Part shown: one piece after another, positions 31,266-41,859 of the stretch | Layout: each line of letters opens with the position of its first letter | How positions within the stretch are numbered: the first letter of the stretch is position 1 | Assembly (NCBI GenBank): GCA_963921195.1 | Contig: OY992540.1 | Coordinates: 172,269,896 to 172,333,895 of the forward strand | Direction: 5' to 3' | Source of the DNA: Pegoplata infirma | Lineage: Eukaryota > Arthropoda > Insecta > Diptera > Anthomyiidae | DNA: 64,000 nucleotides | The notes under the pieces: generated by a model | What the model saw: the letters and a program-made list of their open reading frames with translations, nothing else | The model's database searches: none | What the model was told of the DNA's origin: nothing | Program-made: the position numbers and the translations under genes

Positions 31266-31775
31266 GTTTAATTTTTTATTACCTGTGATATACTTTTTAC
31301 AAACTAAAAATATTTTATATTCAAATTAGTCCATTATATTTATTATATACTTACAATTTAATTTTGTACCTTCGGGTACTAGCAGTATTTAAAATTTTAT
31401 TTGATTAACGTTTATACAAACATTCGTTTGATAACTTAAATGAAACTCTGTGATATGAAGGTATACCCTGTTTTGATATTTTATTTAACAGTATGTTAAT
31501 TAGTTTTAAGTGTTTTTATATTATAAGATTTTTTTTGTTAACAGATTCGCACTGTTTGTCAATGTAAATGTCGGGAGCAAACATTGTTTAGCTATATCAA
31601 AACATATCCATTATATTTTTAAAATTTTAAATTTGCAAGCTGCTTATTCTTTTAATGTGTATTAGAACAAGACAAATACAGTTCTAAGATTTATTATGTT
31701 ATACTTTCGATTTGTATCTCATTCTCTGTAATAAGTTTAAAAAAGAAGTCTCAATAAAAAAAATTTACTTACTTA
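31266..31775 (+). other. LINE 3' UTR and TTAC-repeat tail
   Basis: This is AT-rich sequence after the ORF2 stop, with AATAAA at about 31753. The tail is three TTAC repeats before the 3' TSD. It differs from the poly(A) tails of the two Jockey-type copies in this window. Confidence 0.7.
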
Positions 31776-31788
31776 CTTTTGTAAACAT
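31776..31788. repeat. LINE target-site duplication, downstream copy
   Basis: CTTTTGTAAACAT is identical to 26923-26935. Confidence 0.85.
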
Positions 31789-31882
31789 CTGTAGCAATCC
31801 GTTAGTCAGGTAAAAGCTAATAATGTGATGGAAAGAAAATGTTTGACGTCACAATTAAAACAAACGAAAATAAGAATACAAA

Positions 31883-32482
31883 CAAGTAAAAAAGTTAAAT
31901 TCGGCCTTGCCGAATGTAGTGATACCCTCCACAATTTCAAAAAGACTTTATTTAAAAGGAAATATCTTAAAAAAAAAATTTTTTGAAAAAAAAAATTCCG
32001 CGAAAAAAAATTTTGGTAAAAAAAAAATCCGCGATTTTTTTTCCAAAAAATATGTACGTACTTGTTTGAATACCATTTAGTGCTTAATTATGTTCACATA
32101 TGTCCACCAGAAGCCGAATTGAAGCATTTTGTATTTTTAGGTTATGTTGAATGTACTGAAATTTTTGAGGTGTGCTTACATTTTCGTTCATAACTTTTGA
32201 ACCTCTGAACCGATATCGCTCAAATGCAATACCAAACTTCTCGGGAGAACTTCCAATGAATATGTTAAGTTTCAGTCATCTCTGTTCAATATTTTGTCCG
32301 AGAGAGCATTTTCCACAGACATACAGACAGACGGACAGACGGACATCGCTAGAATGTCTTAAAATCGATCGGGCATCATGAATATATATACTTTATGGGG
32401 TCCCAGACCGATATTTCGATGAGTTACAAACAGAATGGCAAACTTATATATACCCTCTATCACTAAGTGGAGGGTATAAAAA
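31883..32482 (+). repeat. Dispersed fly repeat, copy 2
   Basis: The copy starts CAAGTAAAAAAGTTAAATTC with the palindrome TTCGGCCTTGCCGAA and has a GATACCCTCCAC block. The centre has GGACATCGCTAGAATGTCTT and TATATACTTTATGGGGTCCC, and the end is GTGGAGGGTATAAAAAC. The inner 5' and 3' blocks ATACCCTCCAC and GTGGAGGGTAT are inverted partners. Confidence 0.8.
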
Positions 32483-32715
32483 CCGAAACAAAACCGATAC
32501 GAAAGTAGAAAAAAATTAATTGGTATTGGTTTTTTATTGGTATTGGTTTTGAAGAATAAAAGTATTGGTTTTTAATTGGTATTGGTAGTGGGGAATCAGT
32601 ATTGGTTTTTTATCGGTATTGGTATCGCACAAATAAAGGTATTGGTTTTTAATTGGTATTGGTTTTCAATTTGAATTGGTATTAACGGGTATTGGTATCG
32701 AAAAGGTATTGGTAC
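32483..32715 (+). repeat. GGTATTGGTTTT array, copy 2
   Basis: Repeats of TTGGTATTGGTTTTTAAT run directly from the end of the dispersed repeat to the GGTACCCATC boundary. Confidence 0.75.
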
Positions 32716-33136
32716 CCATCATTGATTTTGGTGCCATTTTTCATTTTAATAAGACCCCAAAATTTCTAGGGCCATTTTTCATTTCTTGATTTGGGGTTAT
32801 TTTGCAGAATGAATAATGGCCCCAAATTTAATAAAAATAGTAAAATTATTTCCACATAATCCCCGTCGTATTTAAATTAAGACTTTTAACAATTGGAATG
32901 TATTTATTAATATGTGTACAAAAACTCTGTGAAATTTTTTTTTTTGCTTTAAAGTTTTTCTGCGTAGCCGGCCTTAGGTCGGACTTAGGGTTAACAAACA
33001 TTAAACCCACCCTCATCGCAAAATAAAGTTTTTTTTGGGCAGCAGTACTTTTTGTTTTAATATTTTTTTAGGTGATTTCTCAAACAAAAAAACAAAAATC
33101 TAAAGTGACAAATCAAAAAGTAGGAAGGAACTTGGA
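32716..33136 (+). repeat. GGGGCCATTTTTCAT-family piece and LINE-distal flank
   Basis: 32722-32830 holds words of the type GGTGCCATTTTTCATTTT and ATGGCCCCAAAT, as at 24536-24690 and 43800-44040. From 32831 to 33136 I recognise no family. It does contain 'GTAGCCGGCCTTAGGTCGGA', a short GC-rich palindromic patch near 32965-32985. Confidence 0.5.
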
Positions 33137-33397
33137 TAGATTATTTGAAATGTAAATTTCATTTTGTTATAGGTTTTAAGTAGTTGCTTACGATTTACGT
33201 CAGCACACATGGACTCTGAGGTCCGTTGGTATTTCGGTATTATAAAAACCTACTTATATTTTATTTCCGCGTTATTTAAGTTAATTATTTTATGTTTGTC
33301 AAACTTTAAAAGCATAAAGGTGTGATGAAAGCGCCGCAGGCGAAAAATTTTTACAAGAGATTTTAACAAAAAATTAAAAAAAAATCGCGCGATTTTT
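33137..33397 (+). repeat. Palindrome spacer segment S, copy 1
   Basis: The segment starts TAGATTATTTGAAATGTAAA and ends at TCGCGCGATTTTT. It is repeated in the same orientation at 41274-41534. Its first 28 bp belong to the left arm; the remainder is the spacer. No ORF. Confidence 0.85.
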
Positions 33398-33732
33398 GAA
33401 ATGAAATTTACATTTCAAATAATCTATCCAAGTTCCTTCCTACTTTTTGATTTGTCACTTTAGATTTTTGTTTTTTTGTTTGAGAAATCACCTAAAAAAA
33501 TATTAAAACAAAAAGTACTGCTGCCCAAAAAAAACTTTATTTTGCGATGAGGGTGGGTTTAATGTTTGTTAACCCTAAGTCCGACCTAAGGCCGGCTACG
33601 CAGAAAAACTTTAAAGCAAAAAAAAAAATTTCACAGAGTTTTTGTACACATATTAATAAATACATTCCAATTGTTAAAAGTCTTAATTTAAATACGACGG
33701 GGATTATGTGGAAATAATTTTACTATTTTTAT

Positions 33733-34680
33733 TAAATTTGGGGCCATTATTCATTCTGCAAAATAACCCCAAATCAAGAAATGAAAAATGGCCCTAGAAA
33801 TTTTGGGGTCTTATTAAAATGAAAAATGGCACCAAAATCAATGATGGGTACCAATACCTTTTCGATACCAATACCCGTTAATACCAATTCAAATTGAAAA
33901 CCAATACCAATTAAAAACCAATACCTTTATTTGTGCGATACCAATACCGATAAAAAACCAATACTGATTCCCCACTACCAATACCAATTAAAAACCAATA
34001 CTTTTATTCTTCAAAACCAATACCAATAAAAAACCAATACCAATTAATTTTTTTCTACTTTCGTATCGGTTTTGTTTCGGTTTTTATACCCTCCACTTAG
34101 TGATAGAGGGTATATATAAGTTTGCCATTCTGTTTGTAACTCATCGAAATATCGGTCTGGGACCCCATAAAGTATATATATTCATGATGCCCGATCGATT
34201 TTAAGACATTCTAGCGATGTCCGTCTGTCCGTCTGTCTGTATGTCTGTGGAAAATGCTCTCTCGGACAAAATATTGAACAGAGATGACTGAAACTTAACA
34301 TATTCATTGGAAGTTCTCCCGAGAAGTTTGGTATTGCATTTGAGCGATATCGGTTCAGAGGTTCAAAAGTTATGAACGAAAATGTAAGCACACCTCAAAA
34401 ATTTCAGTACATTCAACATAACCTAAAAATACAAAATGCTTCAATTCGGCTTCTGGTGGACATATGTGAACATAATTAAGCACTAAATGGTATTCAAACA
34501 AGTACGTACATATTTTTTGGAAAAAAAATCGCGGATTTTTTTTTTACCAAAATTTTTTTTCGCGGAATTTTTTTTTTCAAAAAATTTTTTTTTTAAGATA
34601 TTTCCTTTTAAATAAAGTCTTTTTGAAATTGTGGAGGGTATCACTACATTCGGCAAGGCCGAATTTAACTTTTTTACTTG
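33733..34680 (-). repeat. Mirror copies of GGGGCC piece, GGTATTGG array and dispersed repeat
   Basis: These are the reverse complements of 31883-32830, created by the giant palindrome: dispersed repeat 34081-34680, array 33848-34080 and GGGGCC piece 33733-33840. They carry no independent information. Confidence 0.85.
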
Positions 34681-35297
34681 TTTGTATTCTTATTTTCGTT
34701 TGTTTTAATTGTGACGTCAAACATTTTCTTTCCATCACATTATTAGCTTTTACCTGACTAACGGATTGCTACAGATGTTTACAAAAGTAAGTAAGTAAAT
34801 TTTTTTTATTGAGACTTCTTTTTTAAACTTATTACAGAGAATGAGATACAAATCGAAAGTATAACATAATAAATCTTAGAACTGTATTTGTCTTGTTCTA
34901 ATACACATTAAAAGAATAAGCAGCTTGCAAATTTAAAATTTTAAAAATATAATGGATATGTTTTGATATAGCTAAACAATGTTTGCTCCCGACATTTACA
35001 TTGACAAACAGTGCGAATCTGTTAACAAAAAAAATCTTATAATATAAAAACACTTAAAACTAATTAACATACTGTTAAATAAAATATCAAAACAGGGTAT
35101 ACCTTCATATCACAGAGTTTCATTTAAGTTATCAAACGAATGTTTGTATAAACGTTAATCAAATAAAATTTTAAATAATGCTAGTACCCGAAGGTACAAA
35201 ATTAAATTGTAAGTATATAATAAATATAATGGACTAATTTGAATATAAAATATTTTTAGTTTGTAAAAAGTATATCACAGGTAATAAAAAATTAAAC

Positions 35298-35831
35298 CTA
35301 GCCTCTATGAGAGCCAGGATGAGTCTTTTGGTAAAAATCTGGCAGCATAAACAAGACCGGCACTTCATCAAAATTTTCCGAAAGGACACCAATTGGTGAG
35401 ATATAAGGATATGTTGACCAATTCGTGTTTTTTTCAGCATCAAAAATCTCGTTCATAAAGGTGTTGTCATTATGGGCGAGATTATTAACAAACTTATTTT
35501 GTAGCATCAGTGCATATCTACAAAAGGGCACGACCGAGGAGTTTTCGTAGATATATTTGTTAGAAAATCTTTTCGTATAATTCTCAAAATTCCTGTTTAT
35601 GCACTTCCGCAATATTTTCCGTTCAAAAATTTCCAACTCTTTGGCCACAATAGGGGAAATGGTGAACCAGATCGGAAATGCATATACCATGACTGATCGA
35701 ATTGCGACCTTGTACAGCAAAAGCTTTGTATTCTGGGGAAGAAATCTACTGTTCATCAGACTGGAAAACATACCAGAGATGCGCTTTGCTTTTGTAAGAA
35801 GCAGTCTTCCATGATGATTAAATTTTAACAA
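35298..35831 (-). pseudogene. C-terminal part of the mirrored LINE ORF2, cut off by insertion
   Basis: 177 codons, identical to the end of the left-arm ORF2 (MLKFNHHGRLLLTKAKRISG to HPGSHRG). They are separated from the rest of their own ORF2 by the Jockey-type insertion 35903-38694. This fragment lacks the catalytic core. Confidence 0.9.
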
Positions 35832-35902
35832 GTTATTAAAATTAACACCAAGGTATTTGATATTAGACTTGAAAGGTATCTCAGCACCATCAAGAGATAG
35901 AT

Positions 35903-38694
35903 TTTTTTTTTTTTTTTTTTTTTTTCAAATACTTTATTTTCCAGATTATTGAATCTGCCCTTTCTTGGCCTAACAATAAGTAAATAAATCTTACAATCTA
36001 ACTTAAATACTAGTTACTCCTTAAGAGCCATTTTGAAGGACGGGCCTCATAATTAAATGGGCGGTAAATCTGCACGTTGCAGTCTGGTGTGCGCTCGGGT
36101 CCGAGTGAGGGCTCTCGCCAATGGATTTGGGTGGTTGTCGAGCTTTTCCTCGTATTTCAGTCTGATGGTCATAAACTCTTCTCTAACTAGCGGAATATTT
36201 AAGTCCTTATGAATGTTCACATTTCTGATATACCAGGGTGCACCCGTAATGGTTCTCAAAATTTTTGATTGTGCCCTCTGTATAAGCTCAATATTAGACA
36301 TACTGGCTGTACCCCATAGTTGGATACCATAAGTCCATATTGGTTTTAAAATACAATTATACAGGGTGACTTTCGAGTCAAGGCTAAGTTTAGAATGCTT
36401 GTTAATTAACCAATGTAATTGGATGGCTTTTAGCTTCAAATGAAGCCTCTTGGCTTCTAAGTGCTTTCGCCATGTTAGACGTCTGTCCAAGTGAATACCA
36501 AGGTATGTAACACTCTCAGACTGTGGGATACTTATACCATTTAAAGAAACCGGAGCACAAGTGCCCGTTCTAAGTGTAAACGTAACGTGCTTGCTCTTAA
36601 GCTCATTAACTTTAATTCGCCAGTTCCTGAACCACGTCTCCACAGCTGTAAGGTGATTGTTTAGCCTCAAGGAGGCAACATGTGGATCTGAGTGAGTGCT
36701 TAACAAGGCAGTGTCATCTGCAAATGTTGACGTTGTAATATGTTCACACGTCGGCAAGTCCGACGTGAATATAAGGTATAGAACAGGGCCGAGCACACTT
36801 CCCTGGGGAACACCTGCATTCATTATATAATCAGAAGTTGTAGCTTCCTTATATTTCACCCTAAAGTAGCGGTTGAGGAGGTAAGACTCTAAGAGCTTGT
36901 GTGTAATCATTGGTAAGTGACATTTTACTTTGTATAAAAGACCCTCGTGCCATACTTTATCGAATGCCTGAGCGACATCCAGAAAAACTGCTGAGCAATA
37001 TTTCTTTTCTTCAAAGGCTTTCCTTATCACGCAAGTTATGCGGTTAACTTGCTCAATGGTTCCATGTTTTTCGCGAAAGCCGAACTGATGAGCAGGAATG
37101 CTATTACTATTTTCCATAATTGGTAGAATCTTTTGAAGAAGAACTTTTTCAAATAATTTTGATAGGCACGGAAGCAAACTTATAGGTCTGTATGATGAAG
37201 TTAAAGTTAAATCTTTTCCAGGCTTGGGAATCATTTTGATCTGCGAAATTTTCCATATGTCTGGGAAGTATCCTTGTTGCAAGATCGCATTAAATAATTT
37301 TGTAAGAACAGTAACCGCTACAAATGGTAGGTTTTTTATCATGTTTGGTGTGACTAAGTCATACCCAGGCGCTTTCTTTGGGCTTATCTGCGTTCGAATA
37401 ATTGTCTCAACATCTTGGGCGTCAAACAATATATTACTATGATCCATGTGCAGAGGCAGTTCTGGGAGTGTAAAGTTATTCTCCGCCAAGTTTGGCTCAA
37501 AGACTGTTCTTAAATGTTCTGCAAATGAGTATGCTTTCTCCTCTTCACTGCGTGCCCAATTGCCACATTGCTTTCTCAGCGGTGGTTCGCTCTCTACCGC
37601 TGGTTTAATTTTAGTAGCTTTCCACAATGAGTAGTTTGCTGAACTTGAATGCGAAAGACTTTCCACATAAACGCTATTTATGCGATCCTCTTCCAAATGA
37701 AGGGCTTTTCTAAGGTTTCTTGTAGCTTCAGACAGCCTCTGCTTTGCGGCAGGAGATCTACTGTTTTGCCATTCCCTTCTTAGCCTTCTCTTGATGGCCA
37801 ATAGTTGCTCAATTTCTGAGTTTGAAACATGAAAATTACGATTAGAAGTAACGGTCGAAGACGTCGAAGAGTACTCTGCTGCAGATCTCAGAATGGATGT
37901 AAACTCCTGAACACATTCTCCAATATCCCCCTCACATTCCAAAGATGGGTCAATGTGGATGTGGCTACTTATATACTTTTTATACTTCAACCAATTCGTC
38001 TTTGACGAAGTGATTCCAAAGGGTGTTTTAACCGAAATTGGTTCATCGTAATACGATAAAATTACTGGAGAATGATCTGAACTAAGATCAAAGGATGATT
38101 CAACAGATAACTTACTCCTATCAATATGTTTCGTTACTCCAAAATCGATAATATCGGGAATTTTTCTAGGATCCGAAGGCCAGTATGTTGGTTGTCCAGA
38201 CGATATAACATCCAAACTATTTTTCCTATCAATTAGAGCACAGTAAAGCTGTCTTCCCCTAGGGTTCGTGAGACGTGAACCCCAATAGGTGTGTTTCGCA
38301 TTGTAGTCTCCACAAGCTAGGAAACGATTACCAAGAGTACTGAAAAAATATTCGAACTGTATCTTAGAAACGGAAAATCGTGGAGGGCAGTAAACTGCCG
38401 TTAGAGTTAGTCCTCCTCCTGTACACTCAAGATGTATTGAGGTTGCTTGAAGGTAAGTTGTTGAAAAAGTTTCCATAGCATGATGCTTAATTCTACTTCT
38501 TATCAAAATACCTGTTCCACCGTGCGCCTTTCCGTCAGGGTGATTTGTTTTGTGGAATGTATATCCGGGAATTTGAAAATTATATCTATTCGTGAGGTGG
38601 GTTTCCGATAACAATAACACATCGATGTTATTGTTGTGCAGAAAATTAGATATCTCAGCCTTATGCTGGTTTACGCCGTTTGCATTCCAGAAAC
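35903..38694 (-). mobile_element. Jockey-type LINE inserted in the right palindrome arm
   Basis: On the minus strand this 2.8-kb element begins at 38694 within the endonuclease start of ORF2 and ends in a poly(A) tail (the T run at 35903-35925). AATAAA lies just before the tail. The sequence ATAGAT lies at both borders (35897-35902, 38695-38700), and the left arm supplies the empty site at 30661-30666. It is 5'-truncated: ORF1 and the first residues of ORF2 are absent. Confidence 0.92.
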
Positions 38695-41002
38695 ATAGAT
38701 GAAGAAGTTTGCTTTGCGGCACCACAAATCTTGCGCACTTTCCAGATGCGTTTCTAATGCAAATGGCCTCAGATTTGGAAGCATTTATTCTAATGCCCCA
38801 GGTTTTGTAAAAAACGTTTATAGCTCCGAGGTGGAGGGCCGCACTATTCAGAGCCAGTATAGGGGATTCGTCATGAGAATATATCATGCAGTCGTCCGCA
38901 TACAGAATTGCCTTTGAATTTCCAACCGAGTGGGGAAAATCGTGTAGAAAAATGTTAAATAAAAACGGCGCCAGCACACTCCCTTGAGGAACACCGCTTT
39001 TAACCGCACCAATGTTGGAAGATGCATCGTTGATTTGAACGCCAAATTTTCGGTCCGAAAAATAACTGTAAAACAATTTGATTAAAAATGGGTCTATATT
39101 AAGATCCACCAGCTTGTACATAATTCCCTTGTGGCATGCTGAATCAAACGCCTTTTCAATGTCAAGGGATATGGCTACCGTGCAGATTTTATTTCTCAAA
39201 TTGTTAACGACATCAGTATGAAATTTTAAAAGCGCATGCTGTGTAGAATGGTACCGTTTAAAGCCAAATTGGTATGCTGACACTGGGTTGATCACAAATT
39301 CATTTTCAAGCTTCAATTTCAGGATGTGCTCAAAAATCTTACCAATATTTGATAACATTGATATTGGACGGAAGTCTTCAATCTTATCGCTGTTTTTTCC
39401 CTTCTTGATGGGTATGATCTTAGCTGACTTCCACACTGTGGGGAAGTATCCATTATTAAGGCAGTTATTGAAAACAATTGTCAACAGGTTCAGAGTGGTG
39501 TCGGGGAACTTTCTAATCACAAAATTCGAAATCCCATCAATACCATAAGATTTCTTGTTGTTAATAACCTTTACGATGCCTTTAACTGTTTGGAAATTGG
39601 TGAAGTGGTAAGAATCATTGCTCTCCAAAGCGTTAAATGATCTGTCAAATGAGTAAATGTGATCAGAAACAACATTCAGACATGAAGAAACACGCTGATC
39701 CAGATCGGTGACAGCTCTTTCTGGAAGTTCCTCAGAATATACTGATGAATAATAATTAAGGAAATGATTGGCATTTTCATTGTCATCAGTTATAACGGTA
39801 TCATTTAAAAAAATTTGTTGACAAAAAGGGGATTTTTTGTTACCGATAACATTGTAGATTTCTTTAAAAGCTTTGGGACCAGGCCTAATATTTTCTAATC
39901 TCTCATTGAACTTTTTAGCTTGATCCAAGTTAACAAGTTCCTTGATAATGGTTTTAAGCAGTTGTATTTGTTTAGACAATATGTTGTATTCATAGCTAAG
40001 TCTATTTCCCGTACGGTGATAGATTTTTTTCAACTCCCTCTGCCATCTATGCTTAATAGAGAAGTATTTTTTTACTTGTTCTGACAATGGAATCTTGTTG
40101 TTTTTAAATTCAATTCTTTCTGAGTGGGCATTATGAATTGAATTAAAATTGGAATTAAATTCGTTAATTAGGTCATCAATTTCAATATTTTGCAAGTTTT
40201 TATCCTCGGCAGGCATAATACTTAGAGAAGAGATTTCCATGTCGCGACGAAACAGATTCCAGTTGGTTTTTTTATAAGAATTAGAGAAACGTGGAGAACG
40301 CATTACAAACTCAGATGAATCTAATTGTAGTTCCAGCTTGATTGGAAAATGGTCCGAAAATGTTGGGAGGCTTGACGTTTTAAAATTTGGGAGACTGTCG
40401 TTAATAAGGTAAGCACTAACCAGAAAGTGATCTAGGAATGAAGAACCATTTGGAAAGGATGGACAATTGTCACAGAGGCGTAAAACGTCTACTGCATGGT
40501 CCTGAAGCCAACTGTGTAGGACTTTACCATTAGAATTCTCAATAGTATCACCCCATTCCTGGTTTTTTGCGTTTAAATCCCCGCCCAATATAATGCCATC
40601 AAAACTACTAGCCGCGTCTAATATTTTGCTAAGTCCATCGTAAATCTCCAACGTAGGAAAATTGCAGGGTATGTATACAGATCCAATTAAAAATTTTTTC
40701 CGTGAACCATTTGAATTGGATTCTATTGTAATAAAGGTGCAAAAAAACTTTATGCCCCCAATACTATAACGACTGTATAAAATTTTTTCTTTTATGACAA
40801 TGGCCACTCCAATAGGTGAGTTATCATACAAAAAGTTGTAACCTCTAAGTACTACTTTTCTATTTTTTTTCAGATGGCATTCTTGAATGAAGCCAATGTC
40901 AATGTTGTTGTGAAATAATGTATTATTAAGATCTATTCGACGACTTGTTTCCACAAGAGATCTTACATTGAAGGACAGGAGGTTAAGAAGTCTAAGGCCC
41001 AT
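36053..41002 (-). pseudogene. Chimeric open frame: host LINE ORF2 N-part fused to Jockey ORF2
   Basis: From the expected start (41002) the frame encodes the first ~767 residues of the mirrored host LINE ORF2: endonuclease, RT fingers and palm with YADD. It then passes in frame, after VVPQSKLLHL, into the inserted Jockey ORF2 (CFWNANGVNQHKAEISNF). That part runs on through endonuclease motifs (LLSETHLTNR, ACGDYNAKHTYWGS, SSDHSPV), RT motifs (VFLDVAQAFDKVWHEGL, AGVPQGSVLGPVLY, STFADDTALLS) and a Jockey end, RADLPPI. The full open frame from 41050 has 1665 codons. It is an insertion accident, not an evolved two-enzyme protein. The inserted part alone (about 38694-36053) is an almost complete Jockey ORF2. 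Confidence 0.9.
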
Positions 41003-41273
41003 TGGAGCTTTTAACTTTATTGAAGAGGCGCAAAAACTCTGCTTTTGCATCTATTTCAGACATGATTCTGTATTCACCAAGAAATTTGTTAATTTCTTGC
41101 TCTAAGGTCAGCTCAGGTCCCATGAAAAAATCAGCGAGTTTCATAAACTCCTGAATTATTGATGATTTTGGAACATTTTCATTTGAGTGGAAATGACTGG
41201 CATAAGACCTACCCTGTGTAACTGGCGCAGACCGTAAAGCTCTGTCAACGTTGTTTGATACTGTTGTTCTTTC

Positions 41274-41534
41274 TAGATTATTTGAAATGTAAATTTCATT
41301 TTGTTATAGGTTTTAAGTAGTTGCTTACGATTTACGTCAGCACACATGGACTCTGAGGTCCGTTGGTATTTCGGTATTATAAAAACCTACTTATATTTTA
41401 TTTCCGCGTTATTTAAGTTAATTATTTTATGTTTGTCAAACTTTAAAAGCATAAAGGTGTGATGAAAGCGCCGCAGGCGAAAAATTTTTACAAGAGATTT
41501 TAACAAAAAATTAAAAAAAAATCGCGCGATTTTT
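41274..41534 (+). repeat. Spacer segment S, copy 2, at the outer palindrome junction
   Basis: The same 261 bp as 33137-33397, in direct orientation, joined to the LINE ORF1 fragment at TTCTTTC|TAGATT. The duplicated S at an inversion breakpoint points to a template-switch or fold-back event, or to an assembly overlap. Confidence 0.85.
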
Positions 41535-41606
41535 TTTTAATTTTTTGTTAAAATCTCTTGTAAAAATTTTTCGCCTGCGGCGCTTTCATCACACCTTTAT
41601 GCTTTT
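41445..41606. repeat. Perfect 162-bp palindrome with no spacer
   Basis: Centred on ATCGCGCGAT (41521-41530), every base from 41445 pairs with its partner up to 41606; paired coordinates sum to 83051. The outer flanks continue as an imperfect inverted repeat. Copy 1 of S keeps only the left half plus a few bases beyond the centre. Confidence 0.9.
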
Positions 41607-41851
41607 CAAGTTTAACAAAAGAAATATTTGTTATTGCTACTGCCATTATACAGAATCCTAGAAACGATAAGTCATCAAATAATATAATTGATTCCTACTT
41701 CTTCGAGTGGGTTGATAAAATAGAATATATTTTTTACCTTTGTTTAAGTTCACTTAATTATATGGAAGTTCTTACACGGGTGCTTTTAAGATATTAATAT
41801 TCATGAGAACTATAATGGGTGCCAAAATAAAATCATACCGAAAATCCAATG
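41607..41851. other. Noncoding DNA between palindrome and foldback
   Basis: Nothing beyond AT-rich sequence is recognised. Confidence 0.4.
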
Positions 41852-41859
41852 ATGTATAC

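Larger units (their letters stand above)
26936..31775 (+). mobile_element. Full-length non-LTR retrotransposon (Jockey/I superfamily)
   Basis: The element is 4840 bp and sits between exact 13-bp target-site duplications. The 5' UTR is about 150 bp. Two overlapping ORFs follow: a zinc-knuckle ORF1 and an endonuclease/RT ORF2. The 3' UTR is about 510 bp and ends in an AATAAAAAAAA stretch followed by TTACTTACTTACTT rather than a long pure A tail. Both ORFs are open with no frameshift, so this copy may be young and possibly competent. The exact clade is not resolved; there is no RNase H domain after the RT. Confidence 0.9.
28088..41273. repeat. Giant palindrome with ~5.1-kb near-identical arms
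   Basis: The left arm 28088-33164 is matched in reverse complement by 33399-41273, once a 2798-bp addition (insertion plus TSD) is removed from the right arm. Paired coordinates sum to 66563 before the addition and 69361 after it. I noticed only two substitutions: 30318 A versus G, giving Ser to Gly, and 31385 G versus T. The spacer is 33165-33398. The right arm stops inside LINE ORF1, so it holds a 5'-truncated copy of the LINE plus all its 3' flank. Confidence 0.9.

Noticed and set aside
32172..34391. Conserved 69-residue ORF present twice
   Set aside because: Both copies lie inside the dispersed fly repeat and are duplicated only because of the palindrome.
36053..41050. A novel 1665-residue two-domain protein system
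   Set aside because: Comparison with the intact left arm shows it is a LINE ORF2 interrupted in frame by a Jockey-type insertion with a TSD.
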